From Acidibrevibacterium fodinaquatile (lineage in GTDB: Bacteria; Pseudomonadota; Alphaproteobacteria; Acetobacterales; Acetobacteraceae), in the NCBI RefSeq assembly GCF_003352165.1, contig NZ_CP029176.1, positions 248,001-312,000 on the forward strand: a stretch of 64,000 nucleotides of DNA. Direction: 5' to 3'. Every line of letters starts with the position of its first letter. The first letter of the stretch is position 1. Positions 19,946 to 28,360 of the stretch are shown here, piece after piece. The notes beneath the pieces were generated by a model. That model was not told the origin of the DNA. It saw only the letters and a list, made by a program, of their open reading frames with translations, and searched no databases. A program made the position numbers and the translations under genes.

Positions 19946-20980
19946 ATGCGGCTGATCGAACCTCTCGGCCTGCTCGATGGCGAAGCGGCGGCCGCGGTGG
20001 TCGCGGAGCGTCTGGCGCTGCCGCTCGCCGGCGGGCGGCTTGCTTTTACCCTCGCCCGGCTGATTGACGATAGCGGGGCGCGGATCGTTCCGGTGACCGC
20101 GATCCCCGACGGGTTCGCGCCGTTGCGCGCGCGCATCACCGCAAAACCGCCGCCTTGGGCTGGGCTTCCCACCGACCGGCCGGCGGTGATGGGCATTCTC
20201 AACGTCACCCCTGATAGTTTCAGCGATGGCGGGCGGCATTTCGATCATCAGGCGGCGATCGCCGCCGGCCAGGCGATGGCCGAAGCCGGGGCTGCGATCA
20301 TCGATGTCGGCGGTGAAAGCACCCGCCCCGGGGCCGAAGCGATCGCGCCGGAGGAGGAGCAGCGCCGCGTGCTGCCCGTCATCCGCGCCCTCGCCGCGCG
20401 CGGCATTTTGGTCTCGGCCGATACCCGCCATGCCGCGACCATGGCGGCAGCGCTCGATGCCGGGGCTGCGATCATCAACGACGTCTCCGGCCTCACCCAT
20501 GATCCCGACGCCCTGGCGCTGGTCGCGCGGCGCGATTGCGCGGTGGTAATGATGCATATGCGCGGCGCGCCGGCGACGATGAAATCCCTTGCAACCTATG
20601 GCGATGTCGCGTGCGAGGTCGCCGCCGAACTCGGCGCCCGTCTCGATGCGGCGCTTGCCGCTGGAATCGCGCCGGCGCGGATCGCGCTCGATCCGGGCTT
20701 CGGGTTCGCGAAAGAGGGGCGGCAGAATCTCGACCTCATGCGCCGCCTCGCTTTGTTCGCCAATTTCGGCTGCCCGCTGCTGGTCGGGGTCTCGCGCAAA
20801 CGCCTGGTTGGCATGGCGTCCGGCGAGGGCGAGGCATCGCGGCGGGCGCCGGGCTCGATCGCCGCGGGACTTTACGCGCTTGCTCACGGCGCGTTCATTC
20901 TTCGCGTGCATGATGTCGCGGAAACCGTCCAGGCGGTGCGGGTTTGGGATAACCTTTCGGAAAGCGAAAGAGTATTATAA
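19946..20980 (+). CDS. folP: Dihydropteroate synthase
   Basis: A TIM-barrel enzyme joining p-aminobenzoate to pterin pyrophosphate in folate synthesis; 344 residues. The family motifs are VMGILNVTPDSFSDGG (about 76-91), DVGGESTRPGAE, ISADTRHA-like (LVSADTRHAATM) and the C-terminal GVSRKR. An N-terminal extension of about 70 residues precedes the barrel, longer than E. coli FolP but seen in alphaproteobacterial proteins. It begins 14 bases after ftsH and ends directly before the repeat end at 20985. Confidence 0.95.
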   Translation: MRLIEPLGLLDGEAAAAVVAERLALPLAGGRLAFTLARLIDDSGARIVPVTAIPDGFAPLRARITAKPPPWAGLPTDRPAVMGILNVTPDSFSDGGRHFDHQAAIAAGQAMAEAGAAIIDVGGESTRPGAEAIAPEEEQRRVLPVIRALAARGILVSADTRHAATMAAALDAGAAIINDVSGLTHDPDALALVARRDCAVVMMHMRGAPATMKSLATYGDVACEVAAELGARLDAALAAGIAPARIALDPGFGFAKEGRQNLDLMRRLALFANFGCPLLVGVSRKRLVGMASGEGEASRRAPGSIAAGLYALAHGAFILRVHDVAETVQAVRVWDNLSESERVL

Positions 20981-20984
20981 GGGG

Positions 20985-21022
20985 TTCTTCTTTTTCTGAA
21001 GAAAAAGAAGCCAAAAGACTTT
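20985..21022 (+). repeat. Single left end of the hairpin-ended repeat family
   Basis: A perfect 10-bp hairpin, CTTCTTTTTC/GAAAAAGAAG with a TGAA loop (20987-21010), is followed by CCAAAAGACTTT. This matches the left end of the composite element at 26876-26995. It starts 4 bases after the folP stop and lies upstream of glmM. Confidence 0.75.
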
Positions 21023-21078
21023 GACATGAGGGCCGCGCGGCTGGCGCTCGAGACTCTGGGCAAGCGGGAGTTGCGTTG

Positions 21079-22446
21079 ATGAACAAGATCCGCCGTCTGT
21101 TCGGCACCGACGGCATCCGGGGCACGGCGAACGTCGCGCCGATGACGGCGGAAATCGCCCTTCGCCTCGGCCAAGCGGCGGGGGTGGTGTTCACCCGCGG
21201 CGACCATCGTCATCGCGTCGTCATCGGCAAGGATACGCGGCTTTCCGGCTATCTGATCGAACCCGCGCTCACCGCCGGCTTCATCGGCGCCGGGATGGAT
21301 GTGGTGCTGGTCGGGCCGCTGCCGACCCCGGCGATCGCCATGCTGACGCGCAGTTTGCGCGCCGATCTCGGGGTGATGATCTCGGCGTCCCACAATCCCT
21401 ATCAGGATAACGGCATCAAACTTTTCGACCCGGACGGCTATAAGCTCTCGGATGCGACCGAGATGGAGATCGAGGCGCTGATGGCGCGTGATCTCGCGGC
21501 GCAAATGGCCGCACCCGATCATCTCGGCCGCGCGTCGCGTCTGGAAGATGCCTCGGGGCGCTATATCGAGGCCGCGAAGGCGAGCTTTCCGCGCGGGCTT
21601 CGCCTCGACGGGCTCAAGATCGTGCTCGATTGCGCCCACGGCGCCGCGTATCGCGTCGCACCCACCGTGCTTTGGGAACTCGGCGCGCAGGTGGTGCCGC
21701 TTGGCGTTGCGCCCAACGGCTTCAACATCAATCAGGGCTGCGGCTCGACCGATCCCGCGCTGCTCTGCGCGCGGGTGCGCGAGGAAGGCGCCGATCTCGG
21801 CATCGCCCTCGATGGCGACGCCGATCGGCTGGTGCTCGCCGATGAAAGCGGCCGGCTGATCGACGGCGATCAGATCTTGGCGCTGATCGCGCGGCGCTGG
21901 CGCGATGCCGGGCAGCTCGTTGGCGGCGGCATCGTCGCGACGGTGATGTCCAATCTCGGGCTCGAGCGGTTTCTCGTCGGGCTCGGTCTCGCGCTGCACC
22001 GCACCCAGGTGGGGGACCGCTATGTCGCCGAGCGGATGCGCGCCGGCGGGATGAATGTCGGCGGCGAGCAATCGGGGCATCTCATCCTTTCCGATTTCGC
22101 GACCACCGGCGATGGCTTGATCGCGGCGCTACAGGTGCTCGCGGTGCTGGTCGCCGCCGGTGGGCCAGCGAGCGCGGTCTGCAATGTTTTCACGCCGCTG
22201 CCGCAGCGGCTGGAGAGCATTCGCTTCAGCGGCCCCTCGCCGCTCGAGGATCGCGAGGTGCGGAAGGCGGTGGCCGAGGCGGAGGCGGCGCTGGCGGGCA
22301 GCGGCCGGCTGCTCATCCGCCCGAGCGGCACCGAGCCGGTTCTGCGCATCATGGCCGAGGCCGAGGATGAGGCGCTGGTGCAGCGCGTCGTCGGCGAACT
22401 TGCGGCCGTGATCACCACGGCGGCCGCCATGTCGCGTGCGGGCTGA
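21079..22446 (+). CDS. glmM: Phosphoglucosamine mutase
   Basis: A 455-residue enzyme interconverting glucosamine-6-P and glucosamine-1-P on the way to UDP-GlcNAc. The N-terminal [14 protein letters not shown], the phosphoserine loop [14 protein letters not shown] (active Ser about 101), the metal loop DGDADRL and the C-terminal phosphate-binding [12 protein letters not shown] are all present. I chose ATG 21079, with GCGGGAG upstream, over the adjacent TTG. Folate and cell-wall genes are adjacent here as in other proteobacteria. Confidence 0.97.
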   Translation: MNKIRRLFGTDGIRGTANVAPMTAEIALRLGQAAGVVFTRGDHRHRVVIGKDTRLSGYLIEPALTAGFIGAGMDVVLVGPLPTPAIAMLTRSLRADLGVMISASHNPYQDNGIKLFDPDGYKLSDATEMEIEALMARDLAAQMAAPDHLGRASRLEDASGRYIEAAKASFPRGLRLDGLKIVLDCAHGAAYRVAPTVLWELGAQVVPLGVAPNGFNINQGCGSTDPALLCARVREEGADLGIALDGDADRLVLADESGRLIDGDQILALIARRWRDAGQLVGGGIVATVMSNLGLERFLVGLGLALHRTQVGDRYVAERMRAGGMNVGGEQSGHLILSDFATTGDGLIAALQVLAVLVAAGGPASAVCNVFTPLPQRLESIRFSGPSPLEDREVRKAVAEAEAALAGSGRLLIRPSGTEPVLRIMAEAEDEALVQRVVGELAAVITTAAAMSRAG

Positions 22447-22456
22447 GGGGACGGAC

Positions 22457-23278
22457 GTGGAGCCTCTCCGGATCGGCCGGGTTCTGGTCATCGCCGGCTC
22501 CGATTCCGGCGGCGGCGCCGGCATCCAGGCCGATATCAAGACGCTGACCGCGCTCGGCGCCTATGCCGCGACCGCGCTCACCGCGCTCACCATTCAGGAT
22601 ACCGAGCGGGTGCACGAGATTTTTCCCGTCCCGCCGGCCTTTCTCGCGCGCCAGATCGCCGTCGCGCTCGATGATCCAGGCGCCGATGCGATCAAGATCG
22701 GCATGCTCGGCGGGGTCGCGGCCATCGAGGCGGTTGCCGATGCGCTGGCGCTCGCGGGACTGGGCTTGCCGGTGGTCATCGATCCGGTGATGCTGGCCAA
22801 AGGGGGCGAGGCGCTGCTGGCGGCCGACGCGATGACCCTGTTCAAGCGCCGCCTGCTGCCGTTCGCAACCCTTCTCACACCGAATATCCCGGAGGCCGAG
22901 GCGCTGGCCGGGATGCGCATCCGGGATCACGACGCGATGCATGACGCGGCAGCGGCGCTCCTTACCCTCGGGGTGCCGGCAGTGCTGCTCAAGGGCGGGC
23001 ACCTTGCCGGTGAGACCGTCACCGATCTGCTTGCGACGCTAGACGGGGTCGAGACGTTCGAGGCGCCACGCCAGCCGAGCCGCCACACCCACGGCACCGG
23101 CTGCACGCTCGCGAGCGCGATCGCCGCCGGGCTCGCCGCCGGCTGGACGCTGCGCGCCGCCGTCGCACGGGCGCATGCCTATGTTCAGGCGGCGATCGCC
23201 GCCGCCCCTGGCATCGGCCGTGGCCACGGCCCGCTCGGCCACATGGTGACGATCGAGCGGCGCTGGCGGGATGGTTGA
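22457..23278 (+). CDS. thiD: Bifunctional hydroxymethylpyrimidine kinase/phosphomethylpyrimidine kinase
   Basis: A 273-residue ribokinase-fold enzyme that phosphorylates HMP and HMP-P for thiamine synthesis. Motifs are VIAGSDSGGGAGIQADIKT at the N-terminus, IKIGMLGG, VIDPVMLAKGGEALL, TPNIPEAEALAGM and the anion hole HTHGTGCTLASAIAAGLA. The GTG at 22457 is preceded by GAGGGGA; the longer in-frame start at 22436 overlaps glmM. It ends the plus-strand run before a convergent response regulator gene. Confidence 0.95.
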   Translation: MEPLRIGRVLVIAGSDSGGGAGIQADIKTLTALGAYAATALTALTIQDTERVHEIFPVPPAFLARQIAVALDDPGADAIKIGMLGGVAAIEAVADALALAGLGLPVVIDPVMLAKGGEALLAADAMTLFKRRLLPFATLLTPNIPEAEALAGMRIRDHDAMHDAAAALLTLGVPAVLLKGGHLAGETVTDLLATLDGVETFEAPRQPSRHTHGTGCTLASAIAAGLAAGWTLRAAVARAHAYVQAAIAAAPGIGRGHGPLGHMVTIERRWRDG

Positions 23279-23290
23279 GCCGCGGGAGGG

Positions 23291-24025
23291 TTACTTCCGC
23301 TCATGGCGGGATGTCGCCTCGACGTCCGGCGGCAGATCGAGCCGATAGCCGCCGCCTTCGGTGACGAGGAGGGTCGCGCGGGTCGGGTCGGTCTCGATTT
23401 TCTGACGCAGGCGATAGATATGCGTCTCCAGCGTGTGCGTGGTGACGGAGGCGTTGTAGCCCCAGACTTCGTTCAGCAAGATCTGCCGCGGCACCGGCTT
23501 CGGATTGGCGCGGTAGAGAAATTTCAGGATCGCCGCCTCTTTTTCGGTGAGCCGGATGCGGCGGTTTTTGGCCGGCTCCTGCAACAGCTTCACCGCCGGG
23601 CGGAACGTGTAGGGGCCGATCATGAAGACCGCGTCCTCGCTATTCTCGAAAACCCGTAGCTGAACGCGAAGCCGCGCCAGCAGCTCGGCGAGACGGAAGG
23701 GCTTCGCGACATAGTCGTTGGCGCCGGCTTCGAGCCCGCGCACCACATCGGCCTCGTCATCGGCGGCGGTGAGCATGATCACCGGCACCTTGACGCCGTT
23801 TTTGCGTAATTTGGCGCAGAAATCCCGGCCGTCGCCGTCGGGCAGGCTGACATCGAGGATGACCGCGTCAAATCGCGCATCCTCCTCCGCCAGCCGGACT
23901 TGCGCCTCGGCAAGGCTGGCGGCCTCGGTGACGGCGAAAGCGCCGTCCACCGTGAGCTGTTCGGCCAGGGTCTCGCGGAGCGCACGATCGTCGTCAACGA
24001 GCAGGATGGGTCGTTCACCGGACAT
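23291..24025 (-). CDS. OmpR-family response regulator
   Basis: A 244-residue DNA-binding response regulator. The receiver domain (about 5-120) has acidic DDD at 11-13, phospho-acceptor Asp58 in AVILDVSLPDGDG, a Thr in IMLTAADD and the Lys in YVAKPF. The C-terminal winged helix (about 140-235) has RIRLTEKEAAILKFLYR and the recognition region TTHTLETHIYRLRQKI. The start at 24025 follows an upstream stretch with no conservation. No kinase gene is adjacent; the histidine kinase at 39024 is 15 kb away. Target genes unknown. Confidence 0.93.
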   Translation of the reverse strand: MSGERPILLVDDDRALRETLAEQLTVDGAFAVTEAASLAEAQVRLAEEDARFDAVILDVSLPDGDGRDFCAKLRKNGVKVPVIMLTAADDEADVVRGLEAGANDYVAKPFRLAELLARLRVQLRVFENSEDAVFMIGPYTFRPAVKLLQEPAKNRRIRLTEKEAAILKFLYRANPKPVPRQILLNEVWGYNASVTTHTLETHIYRLRQKIETDPTRATLLVTEGGGYRLDLPPDVEATSRHERK

Positions 24026-24159
24026 GGGTTCCCTCGTTTGGCATCTGGTGTCCCTGTTGCCGCCGCTTTGGCAGCCATCTTGCGCCGCCGCGCCATCGCG
24101 CCCATTTTCTCGAGCGAAAAGCGATGGGTGTTGGCCGCACGCGATGCTGGTGTGGAACG

Positions 24160-25380
24160 ATGTCCGTCCGCGGTCAACCAAGGCGAACCCCCGTGCCAAG
24201 CCCGCTTCCCGCTTCCCCAAGCCCATCTGACGCCGCCGCGGACTCTGCGCAAAGCCCCGGAAAACTGCCGCTTTCTGACGCTGAGACGCTGCGTCTCAGG
24301 GCGCTGCACCGGGCGATCGGGGATGCACGGCGCGGGGTTCCGGTCCTGCTCACGGCGCGACAAGATTTCGTGATCTGCCCCGCCGAGACGCTGACCACGC
24401 GGAGCCTTGGCGAGATCGCGGCGCTGGCCGAGGCGGCGCCGCAGCTCCTGCTCGCGCCGGCGCGGGCGGCAGCCCTCCTCGGGCGCGCCGTGCGCCAGGA
24501 CCAGGCGGCGGTCGCGCTCGGGCTCGATCCGGCACTGCTCGCCCCGGAAACCCTGCGCCATCTCGCCGACCCGACGCTTGCCGCCCATCTGCTGCCGGTT
24601 GGCGCCGCGCCGGCGCTGCTCGACCCCGCGCCCGAAGAAGCCGCCGGCGCCCTCGCTCTCGCCAAGCTCGCGCGGCTATTGCCGGCGATGGTCGCGGCGC
24701 CGGCGCGGGTGGACGCGGTGGCGCGGGCAGATGCGCTCGGCCTGCTCACGATCGCGATCGAGGACGTGCTCGCCGGCGCCGATATCGAGGCGGCGAATTT
24801 GCGCCGGGTCGCCGAGACGGCGGTGCCGCTGGCCGACGCGCCCGACGCCCGCGTCGTCGCGTTTCGCGCGCCGGACGCCGGCATCGAGCATCTCGCCATC
24901 GTCATCGGCGCGCCGGAGAGCGTGGCGACGCCGCTGGTGCGGCTCCATTCGGAATGTTTCACCGGCGATCTCCTCGGCAGTCTCCGCTGCGATTGCGGCC
25001 CGCAATTGCAGCTCGCGATCCGCCGCATCGCCGCCGAAGGGGCGGGCGCCGTGCTCTATCTCGCGCAGGAGGGGCGCGGGATCGGCCTCGTCAATAAGCT
25101 CCGCGCCTATGCGCTACAGGATCGCGGCCTCGACACCCTGGACGCCAACCGGGCGCTGGGCTGGGGCGCCGATGAGCGCCGCTTTCTGATCGCCGCCACC
25201 ATGCTCTCCGAACTTGGCATCCGGCGGCTCCGTCTCCTCACCAACAACCCCGCCAAGGTTGAGGCGCTGGCCGCCTACGGCATCGAGATCGCCGGGCGCG
25301 AACCCTTGGTGATCGCCCCGAACGGGGTCAATGATGCCTATCTCGAAACCAAGGCGCGGCGGTTCGAGCATAAACTCTAG
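24160..25380 (+). CDS. ribA: GTP cyclohydrolase II
   Basis: Opens GTP to the first riboflavin intermediate. The C-terminal 200 residues are a complete RibA: RLHSECFTGDLLGS and RCDCGPQL supply the three zinc cysteines, followed by LYLAQEGRGIGLVNK and LLTNNPAKVEAL. About 200 residues precede this. They are Ala-rich and divergent, occupying the place of a RibB domain in bifunctional proteins but without recognisable RibB active-site motifs. N-terminal extensions of this kind are common in alphaproteobacteria. The start is uncertain: ATG 24160 or GTG 24193. The stop codon is supplied by the palindromic element at 25377. Confidence 0.9.
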   Translation: MSVRGQPRRTPVPSPLPASPSPSDAAADSAQSPGKLPLSDAETLRLRALHRAIGDARRGVPVLLTARQDFVICPAETLTTRSLGEIAALAEAAPQLLLAPARAAALLGRAVRQDQAAVALGLDPALLAPETLRHLADPTLAAHLLPVGAAPALLDPAPEEAAGALALAKLARLLPAMVAAPARVDAVARADALGLLTIAIEDVLAGADIEAANLRRVAETAVPLADAPDARVVAFRAPDAGIEHLAIVIGAPESVATPLVRLHSECFTGDLLGSLRCDCGPQLQLAIRRIAAEGAGAVLYLAQEGRGIGLVNKLRAYALQDRGLDTLDANRALGWGADERRFLIAATMLSELGIRRLRLLTNNPAKVEALAAYGIEIAGREPLVIAPNGVNDAYLETKARRFEHKL

Positions 25381-25484
25381 AGCGTGATCGGTTTAAGTCG
25401 ATCACGCTCTACACCTATTTTGGCGAGCAAGTTGGCCGGTTTTGATTGAACAGGATGGTTCAATCAAAACCTACCTTGCTCTAG
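25377..25484. repeat. Palindromic element between ribA and der supplying both stop codons
   Basis: A 108-bp element bounded by CTAGAGC (25377-25383) and GCTCTAG (25478-25484). Inside is a perfect 12-bp hairpin (AGAGCGTGATCG/CGATCACGCTCT, 25379-25410, 8-nt loop) and a second perfect 14-bp hairpin (GGTTTTGATTGAAC/GTTCAATCAAAACC, 25438-25471, 6-nt loop), itself flanked by GAGCAAG/CTTGCTC. The TAG stops of ribA (25378-25380) and der (25481-25483, minus strand) both lie in the terminal repeats. It probably also ends both convergent transcripts. Only one copy was noticed in the window. Confidence 0.75.
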
Positions 25485-26851
25485 CGCCGCTTGCCGTCCT
25501 CATAGGGGTTTTGGGTCGGGCGGAGATCGATGCGGATCGGGGTGCCGGGGAGATCGAAGGTCTCGCGCAGGCTGTTGACCAGATACCGGCGATAGGCGTC
25601 GGGGAGGCGGTCGGCGCGGCCGCCGAACAGCACCAGGGTCGGCGGGCGGGTGCTCGCCTGGGTCGCGTAACGCAGTTTGAGGCGCCGCCCGTCGAGCAAG
25701 GGCGGCGGGTTGCGTTCTAGTGCCGCCGCTAGCCAGCGATTGATGTCGCTGGTGCCGATCCGACGGCTCCAGATCTCATGCGCCCGCCGCACCGCCGGCA
25801 GGAACCGCTGAACGCCCTGGCCGGTTGCCGCCGAGAGGGGGACGGTCGCGATGCCGCGTAGCTGCGCGAGGCTCGCCTCCAGCCGGTCGGCGATGGCACG
25901 GCGGGCCTCATCGGGGGCGCGCACGGCGTCCCATTTATTGAGCACGATGACCACGGCGCGGCCTTCCTGCTCGGCGAGGCGCCCGATTTGCAGATCCTGG
26001 TCGTGCAGACCAAGGGCAGCGTCGATCACCAGCGCCACCACGTCGGCGCGGCGCAAGGCGGCGAGCGCGGCGGCAGCGGCGAGTTTTTCGACCGGCGCCT
26101 CAATCCGCGCCCGCCGCCTGAGGCCGGCGGTGTCGATCAGCTCGATCGCGCCGGCGGCATCGAGGAGCGGTATCCGGATCGCATCCCGGGTGATGCCCGG
26201 CTCCGGCCCGGTCAACTGGCGCTCGGCGCCGAGCAGGCGGTTGATCAGGGTCGATTTCCCGGCATTCGGCCGCCCCAGAATGGCAAGCCGGAGCGGCAAG
26301 GCGGAGGACGCATCCCCGGCCTCACCGTCTTTTTCTTCGGCGTCATCGGGGAGCGCCTCGGCGATGTGGCCCATCAAATCGGCGATGCCCTCGCCATGCT
26401 CGGCCGAGACCGCGATCGGCGCGCCGAGGCCGAGACGAAAGGCCTCCAAGGCTTCGGCGCCGCCGCTCCGTCCCTCCGCCTTATTTGCGACCACCAGGAC
26501 CGGCCGCCCCTGCCGCCGCAACCAAGCGGCAAAATGCGCATCCGCCGGCGTGATCCCGGCGCGGGCATCGACCACGAGGAGCACGAGATCGGCGCCGGCA
26601 ACCGCGGTCTCGGCGCCGGCGCGCATCCGCCCGGCCAGCGTCTCGGGCGCCGCTTCCTCGAGCCCGGCGGTATCGACCAGGATGACATCGCGCCCGCGGA
26701 GCCGCGCCGGCGCCTCCTGAGCGTCGCGGGTGACGCCGGGAAGATCGGCGATCAACGCGACACGCCGGCCGACGAGGCGGTTGAACAGCGTCGATTTGCC
26801 GACATTCGGCCGCCCGATGACGACGACGCGGCGGGATTTATCCGTCTTCAC
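25481..26851 (-). CDS. der: Ribosome biogenesis GTPase Der (EngA)
   Basis: A 456-residue double-Era GTPase needed for 50S ribosome maturation. The two G domains are clear: GRPNVGKST at about 13-21 with DTAGLEEA, and a second GRPNAGKST with DTAGLRRRARIE, each with its NKAD-type motif (VANKAEG, VLNKWDA). The KH-like C-terminal domain ends with PIRIDLRPTQNPYE. The start is a GTG at 26851; the open frame continues upstream only because it reads through the repeat at 26876-26995. It is last in the minus-strand order yfgM-bamB-der. Confidence 0.96.
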   Translation of the reverse strand: MKTDKSRRVVVIGRPNVGKSTLFNRLVGRRVALIADLPGVTRDAQEAPARLRGRDVILVDTAGLEEAAPETLAGRMRAGAETAVAGADLVLLVVDARAGITPADAHFAAWLRRQGRPVLVVANKAEGRSGGAEALEAFRLGLGAPIAVSAEHGEGIADLMGHIAEALPDDAEEKDGEAGDASSALPLRLAILGRPNAGKSTLINRLLGAERQLTGPEPGITRDAIRIPLLDAAGAIELIDTAGLRRRARIEAPVEKLAAAAALAALRRADVVALVIDAALGLHDQDLQIGRLAEQEGRAVVIVLNKWDAVRAPDEARRAIADRLEASLAQLRGIATVPLSAATGQGVQRFLPAVRRAHEIWSRRIGTSDINRWLAAALERNPPPLLDGRRLKLRYATQASTRPPTLVLFGGRADRLPDAYRRYLVNSLRETFDLPGTPIRIDLRPTQNPYEDGKRR

Positions 26852-26875
26852 GATCCTAACATACTCAAGAAAAAC

Positions 26876-26995
26876 CTTCTTTTTCTGAAGAAAAAGAAGC
26901 AAAAAGACTTTTGTCCTGTCTTCTTGGTGTGGCGACCGCGGCAGGCACGGCGGCACGGGATAAAAGTTTTTTGGTTCTTTTTTTCAAAAAAGAAC
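26876..26995 (+). repeat. Complete hairpin-ended inverted-repeat element (copy 1)
   Basis: The left end is a 10-bp hairpin CTTCTTTTTC/GAAAAAGAAG (TGAA loop, 26876-26899) then CAAAAAGACTTTT. A GC-rich centre follows, then AAAAGTTTTTTGG and the right-end hairpin GTTCTTTTTT/AAAAAAGAAC (TC loop, 26974-26995). The two ends are inverted copies of each other. It lies between bamB and der inside their likely operon. Copy 2 at 51420-51527 is the same structure in the opposite orientation. The 162 bases from 26852 to 27013 hold nothing else recognisable. Confidence 0.8.
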
Positions 26996-27013
26996 AAACA
27001 CACACAATTTCCA

Positions 27014-28360
27014 TCAGCGCATCGCCAACAGGGCGCCGTCGTTGGTCACCATGTAGACCGTCTTGGCGGCGACGATCGGCGGCACCGCGACATTGGTCTT
27101 CTTGAACTGGATTTGCCCGAGAATCTTGCCGCTATAAGGGCTGAGGGAGAGCACCTGGCCGTTACTGCCGGCGACGATCAGCCGGTCGCTCGCGAGCAAA
27201 GGCCCGATCCAGCTGATCGGGTCTTTTTGTTTCTTCGGGTTCATGTAATGCGGCAGCGGCGTGACCCAGGCGACATTGCCGTCTGGGATATGGATGGCGG
27301 CGGCCTCGGCATCCTCGGAGAGGATGAACACCCAGTCACCGGCGATCCAGGGGGTTTGGCCGCTTGCCACCTCGCGCTCCCAAAGCCGCCGCCCGACATG
27401 AAGCTCGATCGCGACCATCAGGCCGCCGAGGCCGATCGCGTAGACGTGATCGCCGGAGACCACCGGCATCGCGGTGATCGAGGAGATGTCGGCGAGCGTG
27501 TTGCCGTTGCCGCCCGTGGTGATTTGGTCGCTCCAGGCGAGGGTGCCGCTCTCGGCGCGGAGCGCGAGCAGATCGCCCGAGCCGAAGCCGGCGATCACCA
27601 GCCCCTGGGCATAGGCCGGCGCCGGCAGGCCGAGCGCCGCCGTCGTCACGGTGGCCGCCGGGTGCATCCAGAGCTGTTTTCCGCCGTTGACGTCGAGGGC
27701 GTAGATCTTGTCGTCGATGGTGACGACGAAGATCCGGCCGTCGGCGATCGTCGGCGCGGAGCGAATCGGCATCGCGAGGGCTTGCCGCCAGCGCTCGGTG
27801 CCCTTGGCGGGATCGATGGCGAGGAGATCGCCGCGACCGGTCGCGGCGAAAAGCAGATCCTGGGCGATCGCGAGGCCGCCGCCGACATTGGTGCTATTGT
27901 CCTGCTTGGCGCGGGTATCGAGGCGCCAACGCCGCGTGCCACGGGCGACGTCGAAGGCTTCGACGACGGCGTCGCTGTCCATGGTGAACACCGTCTGGTC
28001 GATGACCACCGGGGTTGCGGTGATTTGGCGGCGGAAACCACCACCGGCGCCGATTGCAACCCGCCAGGCGTCGCCGATTTTGTCGCCGACCTGCAAATGC
28101 CCCATGAGATGAGCGGGATTGCCGCCATCCTGGGGCCAGGCGGCGTTGAGGACCGGCGGCGGCAGCGTGACCTTGCCGATGCCCTCGGTGACCACGAGGC
28201 CGTGGCTCGAATGCACGACATCCTCGCGTTTGCCCTCCAACGGGTGCTTGGGCGTGCTGAGAACGCTGTCCCAATCGAACCAATCACCACAGCCCGAAAG
28301 CAGCGCAAGCGGACCGAGCAGGGCGCTGCGGCGGGTCAGGCGCGACATCTTGGCAGCCAT
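27014..28360 (-). CDS. bamB: Outer membrane assembly lipoprotein BamB (PQQ-like beta-propeller)
   Basis: A 448-residue lipoprotein of the BAM complex. The signal SRLTRRSALLGPLALLSGC holds a lipobox (LSGC) and also a twin arginine, so Tat export is possible. The body is a run of PQQ-type blades (TRRWRLDTRAKQDNSTNVGGGL, DLLAIDPAKGTERWRQALAMP, IYALDVNGGKQLWMHP and others). It overlaps the yfgM stop by one base, so the two are coupled. The start could be ATG 28360 or ATG 28348. The BAM role is from family membership and the yfgM-bamB-der order, which is widely conserved. Confidence 0.9.
   Translation of the reverse strand: MAAKMSRLTRRSALLGPLALLSGCGDWFDWDSVLSTPKHPLEGKREDVVHSSHGLVVTEGIGKVTLPPPVLNAAWPQDGGNPAHLMGHLQVGDKIGDAWRVAIGAGGGFRRQITATPVVIDQTVFTMDSDAVVEAFDVARGTRRWRLDTRAKQDNSTNVGGGLAIAQDLLFAATGRGDLLAIDPAKGTERWRQALAMPIRSAPTIADGRIFVVTIDDKIYALDVNGGKQLWMHPAATVTTAALGLPAPAYAQGLVIAGFGSGDLLALRAESGTLAWSDQITTGGNGNTLADISSITAMPVVSGDHVYAIGLGGLMVAIELHVGRRLWEREVASGQTPWIAGDWVFILSEDAEAAAIHIPDGNVAWVTPLPHYMNPKKQKDPISWIGPLLASDRLIVAGSNGQVLSLSPYSGKILGQIQFKKTNVAVPPIVAAKTVYMVTNDGALLAMR

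Noticed and set aside
26852-26956. Upstream extension of der (35 extra codons)
   Set aside because: The extra residues are the translation of the A/T-rich repeat; Der proteins start near the GTG at 26851.
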